From Acidaminobacter sp. (GTDB lineage: Bacteria; Bacillota; Clostridia; Peptostreptococcales; Acidaminobacteraceae): a stretch of DNA of 37,597 nucleotides. The stretch lies in the NCBI RefSeq assembly GCF_030247605.1, contig NZ_JAOTSB010000027.1:1-37597 (forward strand), written 5' to 3'. Positions 1 through 6,060 of this stretch are shown here, one piece after another. The notes beneath the pieces were generated by a model. The model was not told the origin of the DNA. It did no database searches and saw nothing but the letters and a program-made list of their open reading frames with translations. Position numbers and translations under genes: made by a program. The number at the start of each line of letters is the position of its first letter. Position 1 is the first letter of the stretch.

Positions 1-300
1 CTTCAAGTTACTTCGCTGACTTCCGTTATTTCCATAATCAGAAATCACTTCGCCGGTTCCAAGCAGAACCGACTTTTTATTTCAGAATTTTGGGTTGTAC
101 ACTGTTTAGTTTTCAAGGATCGAATGGTCTCACTTGAGTGATCAGCCGCTGGTGCTATAAGCCTCAACCGCAGTCACTATGCGAATTTTAAAGGACCGGT
201 TACCCAGTCCTCAGGAGTCGTCTCAAGCGACCTTAGTTATCTTAACACTAATTTTACGTTCACGTCAACCTGAAATCTCATATCTTTTTTGGTTTTTTAT
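1..300 (-). promoter_or_regulatory. probable rRNA operon promoter and leader
   Basis: On the minus strand there is a promoter with -35 TTGACG (268-263), a 17-base spacer and -10 TTAAGA or the overlapping TAAGAT (245-239). It is followed by about 240 bases of gene-free leader. The leader contains CCTTGAAAACTAAACAGTG (about 120-100), a string typical of Bacillota rRNA leaders and spacers, and a hairpin around GTCGGTTCTGCTTGGAACCGG. The reading is that a 16S rRNA gene starts just beyond position 1. The rRNA gene itself is not in the window, so this is inferred from leader style only. Confidence 0.5.
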
Positions 301-356
301 TTGAACAATTTCCAACGAAAATGTCTTCTTTATATAGCGTCATGAACAGCCGTCAA

Positions 357-758
357 TTAAGCCTCTACCGGCTCGGAATTCTCTGCAAATGTCTTGCGAT
401 ATTCTTTCCCGGGATGAATTTCAAAGGTCGAATAGCCTATGCCATAATCATGACGTCTGAGCAAAATTTCCTCTTCATCATTTGAAAAAATATAACCATT
501 TCCAAAAGTATCGACATAATCCCATCCAAGTTCTTTCATACGTTCTTTTATGGCAGTGTCAGCTTCGCTTCTCTTAGTGATAAACATTAAAGCTTTTTTA
601 GAGACTAAAGCTGCCTTTTTTTGATGCCGCTCAACTTCATATATGCCGAGCATTAAATCAAAAAGGCGCAGTTCATAATAAATTTTTAGCAAGGTGACGA
701 TAAAGAAAAGAACAGTCAGCCATCTAATAATTTTTTTAAGTTTTTCGCCCATTTTCAA
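357..758 (-). CDS. small single-pass membrane protein of unknown function
   Basis: I do not recognise the family. The frame is open from a GTG at 800, but a TATAAT box lies at 813-808, so that GTG would fall at the transcript end. A strong GAGGAGGAG sits six bases before a TTG at 758 (or twelve before ATG at 752), which is the more believable start and gives about 133 residues. The N-terminal part holds one hydrophobic helix (IIRWLTVLFFIVTLLKIYY). A charged cytoplasmic or external domain of about 100 residues follows, rich in Lys, Glu and aromatic residues, with no cysteine motif or catalytic signature that I can see. It is convergent with nothing on its left and divergent from the small zinc-ribbon gene on its right. 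Confidence 0.55.
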   Translation of the reverse strand: MKMGEKLKKIIRWLTVLFFIVTLLKIYYELRLFDLMLGIYEVERHQKKAALVSKKALMFITKRSEADTAIKERMKELGWDYVDTFGNGYIFSNDEEEILLRRHDYGIGYSTFEIHPGKEYRKTFAENSEPVEA

Positions 759-807
759 AGCGATCTCCTCCTCTTCCGTCACATTTAGAGCTTTTGCCAC
801 TGGTTTT

Positions 808-834
808 ATTATACACCAGAAAAACCGATTTCAA
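808..834 (-). promoter_or_regulatory. promoter of the small membrane protein gene
   Basis: The -10 TATAAT (813-808) matches the consensus exactly. The best -35 is TTGAAA (834-829) with a short 15-base spacer. The predicted transcript start falls near 800, which argues for translation from the internal TTG or ATG at 758 or 752. Confidence 0.45.
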
Positions 835-894
835 GCATCAGGTTTACTTTTTCAAAAAATTCTAAATAGTATAAAAAAACATCCCTTCCACCCG

Positions 895-923
895 TTTACA
901 ATCGTACCTTTTAATGCTACACT
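895..923 (+). promoter_or_regulatory. sigma-A promoter of the zinc-ribbon gene
   Basis: TTTACA at 895-900, a 17-base spacer and TACACT at 918-923. The predicted start of transcription is about 25 bases ahead of the GGAGG ribosome-binding site at 951-955. Confidence 0.6.
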
Positions 924-966
924 AATTTTGTCACAAAAAAATATTTTTAGGGAGGAAATGTCTCGA

Positions 967-1137
967 ATGAATTCTACCAAAAATCGCACTCTAAACGCAG
1001 CAAACAAGAACCCCGGTGAATTCGAAATGGCTTGTGAAATTTGTCATAACTCTGCAGACTTGATTCGATTTAAAAACAAATACGTTTGTGTAAACTGCAG
1101 GGATCAAATTCGAGAATCTTTCTCCCAATGGATGTAG
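967..1137 (+). CDS. orphan AbrB/SpoVT-type zinc-ribbon mini-protein
   Basis: The protein has 56 residues from ATG at 967, chosen because GGAGG at 951-955 is 11 bases upstream; the in-frame ATG at 958 is only two bases from the ribosome-binding site. The C-terminal half carries CEICH, then 17 residues on KYVCVNC, a CxxC-type zinc ribbon. The pattern C-x2-C...F-K-x-K-Y-x-C-x2-C resembles the C-terminal zinc-binding tail of some clostridial AbrB/SpoVT regulators. The N-terminal swapped-hairpin DNA-binding domain of that family is absent and is replaced by a short Asn/Lys-rich tail. The gene has its own promoter and a strong terminator, so it is a free-standing unit. A protein- or DNA-binding adaptor role is only inference. 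Confidence 0.7.
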   Translation: MNSTKNRTLNAANKNPGEFEMACEICHNSADLIRFKNKYVCVNCRDQIRESFSQWM

Positions 1138-1222
1138 CAGTTAAGAGAAAATCATGAATAATTTTAACGAGATTGATGGTTAAACAAAAATTTCAAGACA
1201 ACGACTAATCTGAAACCTTTCT

Positions 1223-1249
1223 GACGCCTGTGACTCCAGGCGTCTTTTT
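1223..1249 (+). terminator. rho-independent terminator of the zinc-ribbon gene
   Basis: The stem GACGCCTG (1223-1230) pairs with CAGGCGTC (1237-1244) around a six-base loop and is followed by five T residues. Confidence 0.85.
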
Positions 1250-1258
1250 AATTATAGC

Positions 1259-1332
1259 AAAAAAGAAGGCCACGGTGACCATCGGCAAATCGCTTTTTAA
1301 CGATTTCCGCGGCCACAGTGGCCTTTCTTTTG
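1259..1332. terminator. bidirectional hairpin carrying the ACCATCGGCA motif
   Basis: AAAAGAAGGCCAC on the left pairs with GTGGCCTTTCTTTT on the right. A smaller AATCG/CGATT hairpin sits inside, giving a two-tier structure with A and T runs on both flanks. It lies between convergent genes (zinc ribbon and carbonic anhydrase) and can end transcription from both sides. The left arm is interrupted by GACCATCGGCAAA (1277-1289), one copy of the window-wide 10-mer. Confidence 0.7.
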
Positions 1333-1399
1333 AGTTTACTACGCCTTAGTTTGTTGGACGACAGGTTCAACAGGCATAAATCCAGGCGCACCGGCTCCC

Positions 1400-2026
1400 T
1401 TACCCGTTCGCCAGCACAAACGCGCCCTCTTCCCTGTCGTAAATAAAGACTTCCCCGGTTTCAATAATGTAGTACCATCCGCTTAAATTCAAGGTTCCAG
1501 CCAAAACACGCTCACGAATGTACGGATAACTCCACAAATTCTTGAGCTGCTCCATGACATTGTACTGCTCCATCATCCACTCCCTGGCCTCAGGTCCTTC
1601 GTTGGTCATGGTTCTGTTGACTTTCTCCCTGGCGGGTCTTGCCAGCTCCAGCCATTTCCTGGTGTGGGGCATGGTCATCAGCGTCTTCGGCAGATTGAGC
1701 CCCGCAGCGCAGCCACCGCAGTTGGAATGACCGCAAACAATTATATTTTCGACGTTGAGCGCCAGGACGGCGTATTCCACCGCTGATGTGGTCGCCACAA
1801 ATTCAGCCGTGTATCTGTAAGACGGGATCAGGTTGGCGATATTGCGTATGATAAATAATTCACCTGGCAGAGTCTTGGTAATGAGGTTCGGGTCTATGCG
1901 CGAGTCTGAGCAGCTGATAAACAGCGTGTGGGGCTTTTGCTCCCGCTTCAGGCTGGAGAACAGCTCTTTGTGTGTGTCGAAGTCGTCCTTTCTGAATTTC
2001 ACAATACCATCGATCAGCTTTTTCAT
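1400..2026 (-). CDS. beta-class carbonic anhydrase
   Basis: Zinc enzyme that interconverts CO2 and bicarbonate in the cytoplasm. The family signature is present: CSDSR around residues 39-43 (zinc ligand Cys39, catalytic dyad Asp41-Arg43) and CGHSNCGGC around 98-106 (zinc ligands His100 and Cys103). The length of 208 residues is normal for the bacterial beta class. The ATG start follows AAAGGACC with suitable spacing. The gene stands alone, convergent with the zinc-ribbon gene and downstream of the aro genes on the same strand. Bicarbonate supply for carboxylations is the usual role; nothing local points to a special partner. Confidence 0.93.
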   Translation of the reverse strand: MKKLIDGIVKFRKDDFDTHKELFSSLKREQKPHTLFISCSDSRIDPNLITKTLPGELFIIRNIANLIPSYRYTAEFVATTSAVEYAVLALNVENIIVCGHSNCGGCAAGLNLPKTLMTMPHTRKWLELARPAREKVNRTMTNEGPEAREWMMEQYNVMEQLKNLWSYPYIRERVLAGTLNLSGWYYIIETGEVFIYDREEGAFVLANG

Positions 2027-2108
2027 GAATCAGGTCCTTTCCATAAAAACAGCGCCCCGCCGCCGGGTGTGTGACCGGGTGCTTGGGGCGTGGCGGGTGA
2101 CTTTGGTG

Positions 2109-2149
2109 ACCATCGGCAGAAGCCTTTAAAAGAGTGCTCTGCCGATGGT
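2109..2149. repeat. inverted pair of the ACCATCGGCA motif
   Basis: ACCATCGGCAGA (2109-2120) and TCTGCCGATGGT (2138-2149) are a perfect 12-bp inverted repeat with a 17-base loop. It lies in the spacer between aroC and the carbonic anhydrase gene. There is no T run, so it is not a classic terminator. Confidence 0.85.
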
Positions 2150-2160
2150 GATTTAACTTC

Positions 2161-3270
2161 CTAATAGCGCGCCAGGAGCTCTGAGGCGTTGGCTTTCGCC
2201 TCGAGTAAACCGATGGCCGTGACCGCCTCTACGACGGGGACGGCGCGAACGACAATAGTGGGATCGTGGCGGCCGGTGACGCTGAGTTCGGCGTTGATGT
2301 GCTCGCGAAGATCGACGGTCTGTTGGGTGAGGGCAATGCTGGAGGCCGGTCTGAACGTGACTTTCAGGCGCATTGGCATGCCGTTGGTGATGCCGCCGTT
2401 GATGCCGCCGCTGTGGTTGGTCTCGCTGACGACGCGGTCGCCTTCCATGCGCCACGGATCGTTGGACTCTGAGCCGCGCATGGCGGCAAAGGCAGCGCCA
2501 GCGCCAAATTCGACGGCCTTGACTGCGGGAACGGAGAACAAAAGCTGGCCCAGCAGGCTTTCAATGCCTTCGAAAACCGGGTCTCCCCAGCCGACAGGCA
2601 AGCCTGTGACGCCCACTTCAATGGCGCCGCCTATGGAGTCGCCTTCCTCGTGGGCTTTTGCGAGCATGACTTTGGCTTGTTCGATGGCGTCATCAGAGAA
2701 AAACGGCATTTCTTTTTTGCGGAGTGTTTCTTGATTTTCTTCGGTCACCTGGGATGCCATGTCGTCGATGCCTGTGTCGATTATGTCGCCGACCTGTGCG
2801 ACGTGGCCCAGGATTCTGATACCGTGCTCCGCCTCAAGAATCTGCGCGGCCAGGGCGCCGGCGAAGACCAGCGGTGCGGTCAGGCGGCCGGAGAAATGGC
2901 CGCTGCCCCGGGGATCGTTGAAGCCGTGATATTTAGCGTTCGCGGCGAAATCTGCGTGGGATGGCCGTGGAAAGCGCTTCAGGGCCTCATAATCGCTGGA
3001 CCGCGTGTCTTCGTTTCTAAAGAGCGCCGTCAGTGGCGCGCCGGTGAGCGCGTCTTGAAAAAAGCCGGAGACAATTTCGAATTCGTCTTTTTCTGAGCGC
3101 TTTGTGGCATAGACGCCCGTACCGGGCTTTCTGCGGGCCATGGCCGCCTTTAATTTTTCAAGGTCCGGCTTAAAGCCTGCTGGGAGGTGGTGGATGGTGA
3201 TGCCAATGGCAGGGCCATGGGATTCTCCAAACAGGGAGTACTGAATCGCTCTGCCCCAGGTGCTTCTCAT
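2161..3270 (-). CDS. chorismate synthase
   Basis: Last enzyme of the shikimate pathway: it removes phosphate from 5-enolpyruvylshikimate-3-phosphate, using reduced FMN, to give chorismate. The N-terminus (STWGRAIQYSLFGESHG) matches the family signature, and further conserved blocks are ARRKPG near residue 45, RGSGHFSGRLTAP near 120 and GGINGGITNGMP near 290. The length of 369 residues is usual. The ATG at 3270 follows GGAG at a good distance. It is third in the order aroE-aroB-aroC, 63 bases after aroB. It lacks the long insertions seen in aroB. Confidence 0.96.
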   Translation of the reverse strand: MRSTWGRAIQYSLFGESHGPAIGITIHHLPAGFKPDLEKLKAAMARRKPGTGVYATKRSEKDEFEIVSGFFQDALTGAPLTALFRNEDTRSSDYEALKRFPRPSHADFAANAKYHGFNDPRGSGHFSGRLTAPLVFAGALAAQILEAEHGIRILGHVAQVGDIIDTGIDDMASQVTEENQETLRKKEMPFFSDDAIEQAKVMLAKAHEEGDSIGGAIEVGVTGLPVGWGDPVFEGIESLLGQLLFSVPAVKAVEFGAGAAFAAMRGSESNDPWRMEGDRVVSETNHSGGINGGITNGMPMRLKVTFRPASSIALTQQTVDLREHINAELSVTGRHDPTIVVRAVPVVEAVTAIGLLEAKANASELLARY

Positions 3271-3333
3271 AGTGGGTGGTCTCCTTTCGGCGCATTTTAT
3301 TGGGAGTGTGGTCGCAGGGTATGATTTTCTTTT

Positions 3334-4689
3334 CTATATTAGGTCTGGCGTGTTCACTTTAAAAAAGGCGTCCACGTCTTTGGATGCTATGGGATAGACA
3401 TACCCCTCGCCGGGCTTTCGAATCAGAATGACTTCCAGACCGGATTCAGTCATTTTCTTGTCTCTCAGGACCCAGTCCTTCAGCGCCGGAAAGTCCAGGG
3501 GCGGCGCGGTTTCAAAGCCGAGTTGGGCAAGGGCGGACTCCAGGTATGCTGACGTTCCGGGCTCCGAAAGGCCTTTTTGTTCCGAAAGTCGTGTGATCCA
3601 CTGCATGCCAAGGGCGACCCCTTCTCCGTGGGTCAAAGCGCTGTAGCCGCCTCTGCTCTCCGCGGCGTGTCCCAGCGTGTGGCCGAAATTCAGGAGCTTG
3701 CGGTCGCCTGTCTCTTTTTCATCTGCTTCGACAACGTTTTTCTTGATGCTTAAAGCGCGCTTCAGAAGGGCGTTGATTTCAGGCAGAGCGGAAATTTGCT
3801 GTGTTGGCTGAGACCGGTTATGTTTTGCCGGTGAGTCCTTTGATTGATTTTGAGGCAGATCCCTGAATTGATTCAGGATCATGGGAAGCAGTTCCTCGTC
3901 CCGAATCATGGCAGCTTTCACCATTTCCGCGATGCCATCTCTCAGCTGTCTGACCGGTAAGGTGTCCAGAAATTGCGGATGGATCAGCACTGCCTTAGGC
4001 TGATGAAAAGCGCCGACCAGATTTTTGCCTTCGGGCAAGTCTATGGCGACTTTGCCGCCAATGCTGCTGTCCACCATGGCGAGAAGGCTGGTTGGAATCT
4101 GGACAAAAGACACGCCTCTAAGCCATGAGGCTGCGGCGTAGCCTGCCAGATCGCCTATGACGCCGCCGCCAAAGGCTATGACGAGGTCGCGGCGTGTTAA
4201 GCCAGCCCTGACAAAGTCACTGTAGAGGCGCGTGAGCTGCTCCAGGTTTTTGCTGCCTTCGCCGTTTGGAAGTACTGAAATGGAAAGGAGTTTGTTAAAA
4301 TTGGTATCAGAGCTCTGGCACAAAATTGAAGTTGGTGACAGGCACTCAGTTGATGTTGGTGTCAGACACTCATTCGATGTTGGGGACAGGCACAACGTTT
4401 CATTGTGTACCTGTCCCCAGTTTTCAATTTGTTCATAAGCCTCGGGATGCAGCTGCAGCGCCTGACAAAGGGTTTTGCCATGCAGCGCCCATACCGTATC
4501 ATCCGAGACTATGGCGCAGCGGCGCCCCTTCAGCAGCGTTTGAAGCTGGCCAAGGGCATTGTCACCGATGTGGATCTCATAATGCTGATCCTGACCTTTG
4601 ATGCGCATGTCCAGCAACATGGATTGGGCGTTTATTGAAGGGCTGACAGCGGCCTTCGAATCCGTGTTCAAGATGTCGTCAAGCTTCAC
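3334..4689 (-). CDS. 3-dehydroquinate synthase with two extra low-complexity segments
   Basis: Converts DAHP to 3-dehydroquinate with NAD and a divalent metal. Conserved blocks are present: GGGVIGDLAGYAA near 175, PTSLLAMVDSSIGGK near 199-213, GKNLVGAFHQP near 221-231. The predicted metal ligands are Glu255, His337 (NFGHTLGHA) and His354 (THGEG). It starts with GTG at 4689 overlapping the aroE stop (GTGA), which suggests translational coupling. At 451 residues it is about 90 longer than usual. One surplus segment (about 89-130) is coded by the local palindromic repeat and reads as three eight-residue units (LSPTSNEC-like). A second, Gln/Ser-rich one (about 279-303) precedes the helix leading to the metal site. 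The core looks intact, so activity is likely if the loops are tolerated. Confidence 0.93.
   Translation of the reverse strand: MKLDDILNTDSKAAVSPSINAQSMLLDMRIKGQDQHYEIHIGDNALGQLQTLLKGRRCAIVSDDTVWALHGKTLCQALQLHPEAYEQIENWGQVHNETLCLSPTSNECLTPTSTECLSPTSILCQSSDTNFNKLLSISVLPNGEGSKNLEQLTRLYSDFVRAGLTRRDLVIAFGGGVIGDLAGYAAASWLRGVSFVQIPTSLLAMVDSSIGGKVAIDLPEGKNLVGAFHQPKAVLIHPQFLDTLPVRQLRDGIAEMVKAAMIRDEELLPMILNQFRDLPQNQSKDSPAKHNRSQPTQQISALPEINALLKRALSIKKNVVEADEKETGDRKLLNFGHTLGHAAESRGGYSALTHGEGVALGMQWITRLSEQKGLSEPGTSAYLESALAQLGFETAPPLDFPALKDWVLRDKKMTESGLEVILIRKPGEGYVYPIASKDVDAFFKVNTPDLI
4328..4426. repeat. palindromic repeat array inserted in frame in aroB
   Basis: Three imperfect 24-base units carry GGTGTCAGACACT or GGTGACAGGCACT, followed by a GGGGACAGG...CCTGTCCCC inverted repeat. 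These are the element types found in the intergenic spacers of this window. In the aroB frame the array has no stop codon. The corresponding tandem array at 10.65 kb would contain a TAA in the same register. Confidence 0.85.
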
Positions 4690-5552
4690 TTTTTCTCACC
4701 CTCGGTGGGTTGAAGGGCTTTCATCAATTCTGTCTGCAGGAGCGTCCTCGCCCGGTCAACCTGCTCGTCAGAAAGACTGAACCAGATCTGTTCCGCCAGA
4801 ACCGCCTGCTCGATCAGCATGTCAATGCCAAAGACGACTTTATGGCCTGTCGCTTCCGCTTCGCGGATCAAACGTGTTCTTCTTGGCTTGTAGACGATAT
4901 CGCAAACATAGGCATCCGGTTTTAAGTATTTGACATCTACCGGTGTCGCATCTTCAAACGGATACATGCCTACAGAGGTGGTGTTGATGACGAGGTCATA
5001 GTTTTTAAAGTCTTCGCGATCGACAATATGTGCTTTGCCGAAAATCTCGAGATCACGGATCAGTGCGTCAGCTTTCGTCCAGGTGCGGTTGCAGATGCCC
5101 ACTTCCTTGACGCCATTGTACATCAGGGACCCGGCAATACCGCGGGCAGCGCCGCCGGCACCCAGAATCAGGACCTTTTTGTCCTCAATAGGTCCAATCT
5201 GACGGCGCAGGACAGAAACCAGGCCCGGTCCATCCGTATTATAGCCAATCAGGCCTTCCGGTGTTACAGCGACCGTATTGACGGCGCCCAGCTTCTCAGC
5301 GAAGGGATCAAGACCGTCCAAATGACCTATAACGGTTTGTTTATGGGGAATCGTGATATTGAACCCGCCCATGCCAATCGCTCTGAAGCCCGCGATGGAC
5401 GCCCCAAGACGCGTCGGCTCCACATGGAAAGCCAGATAGGCCGCTTTGAGCCCCAGCTCATTAAATACGGTGTTGTGGATCCACGGGGAACGGCTTCCCG
5501 CGACCGGATCGCCAATCAAGCCATAAAGGCGTACTTCTTCGGTCAGGTTCAT
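4686..5552 (-). CDS. shikimate dehydrogenase (NADP-dependent)
   Basis: Reduces 3-dehydroshikimate to shikimate. ATG at 5552 was chosen because AAGGAG (5565-5560) lies seven bases upstream; a longer frame reaches 5600 without a ribosome-binding site. From that start the protein has 288 residues, normal for AroE. The substrate-binding region shows SRSPWIHN, the catalytic-lysine block NITIPHKQ and NTDGPG. The nucleotide-binding loop is GAGGAARG, followed by NRT, a motif typical of NADP preference. It is first of aroE-aroB-aroC and overlaps the aroB start by four bases. Confidence 0.95.
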   Translation of the reverse strand: MNLTEEVRLYGLIGDPVAGSRSPWIHNTVFNELGLKAAYLAFHVEPTRLGASIAGFRAIGMGGFNITIPHKQTVIGHLDGLDPFAEKLGAVNTVAVTPEGLIGYNTDGPGLVSVLRRQIGPIEDKKVLILGAGGAARGIAGSLMYNGVKEVGICNRTWTKADALIRDLEIFGKAHIVDREDFKNYDLVINTTSVGMYPFEDATPVDVKYLKPDAYVCDIVYKPRRTRLIREAEATGHKVVFGIDMLIEQAVLAEQIWFSLSDEQVDRARTLLQTELMKALQPTEGEKK

Positions 5553-5674
5553 AAAAATTCTCCTTCGCTCATGAGGTTGTTCCATTGTGTGAATTTTCAC
5601 TGATTATACAGACTCCCCCGCAAAAAGTCCAGTAATTAATGTGAGCAGGTCTTATAGAAGTTGCAGAGGTGAGA

Positions 5675-5749
5675 GAAACTGGGGGTTGATAGGCGCTAGC
5701 CGCTGACACCGAGTTTCACTTAGAAACTTGGTGTCAGACACCCAGTTTC
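5675..5749. repeat. composite palindromic elements, pair
   Basis: A 43-base unit (5675-5717) begins GAAACTGGGGGTTGATAGGC and ends CTGACACCGAGTTTC. It folds as a long hairpin with outer GAAACT/AGTTTC arms and an inner GGC-GCTA-GCC stem. A simple palindrome follows at 5723-5749 with GGTGTCAGACACC at its centre and GAAACT/AGTTTC-type ends. Confidence 0.85.
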
Positions 5750-5764
5750 TCGCCCGCGCCGCCA

Positions 5765-5805
5765 CAAAAAAAACAAGGGGAAGCTGGCTCTGCGCCTGCT
5801 TCCCC
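5765..5805 (-). terminator. terminator of the topoisomerase operon
   Basis: Read on the minus strand, GGGGAAGC (5805-5798) pairs with GCTTCCCC (5784-5777) and is followed by TTG and a run of eight T residues. It is 250 bases beyond the stop of the downstream topoisomerase gene, so the palindromes at 6016-6057 would be part of that transcript. Confidence 0.75.
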
Positions 5806-6015
5806 AACCTTTCTCTTCAATCACGGCTACATGATTCAACATTTGCTACGCTTACGCTACTCTTCTTCCCTCCGCTGCTCCGCTTAAGACCATCATACGC
5901 AGTAACGGGGCAAGAATCAAGAAAAATATTGATCTTTTTACTCTTTTTTCAATTTTTACCTTTTCAAATGTTCTTAAGTGCAATCCACCGCAATCCCATA
6001 TCATTCATCTATGGA

Positions 6016-6057
6016 GAAACTGGGTGTCTGCGGCTAGCGCCTATCAACCCCAGTTTC
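6016..6057. repeat. composite palindromic element abutting a stop codon
   Basis: This is an inverted copy of the unit at 5675-5717, with the same GGCTAGCGCC centre and GAAACT/AGTTTC ends. It ends three bases from the stop codon of the topoisomerase A-subunit gene. The two inverted copies bracket about 300 bases. Confidence 0.85.
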
Positions 6058-6060
6058 CTC

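Larger units (their letters stand above)
5601..6060. other. gene-free spacer with paired palindromic elements
   Basis: This 460-base stretch separates the divergently placed ends of aroE (start) and the topoisomerase operon (end). It holds two composite hairpin elements at its left side, one inverted copy at its right side and a terminator at 5765-5805. The middle (about 5806-6010) is CT-rich on the plus strand with no recognisable gene. An open frame on the plus strand (5728-6135) has no homology signature or ribosome-binding site. Confidence 0.75.

Noticed and set aside
1..120. Part of a 16S or 23S rRNA gene
   Set aside because: Only leader-like sequence is seen; no conserved rRNA helix strings are present up to the edge.
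694..966. N-terminal extension of the zinc-ribbon protein to 147 residues
   Set aside because: The extension overlaps the divergent gene and its promoter; the promoter at 895-923 and GGAGG at 951 define the short form.
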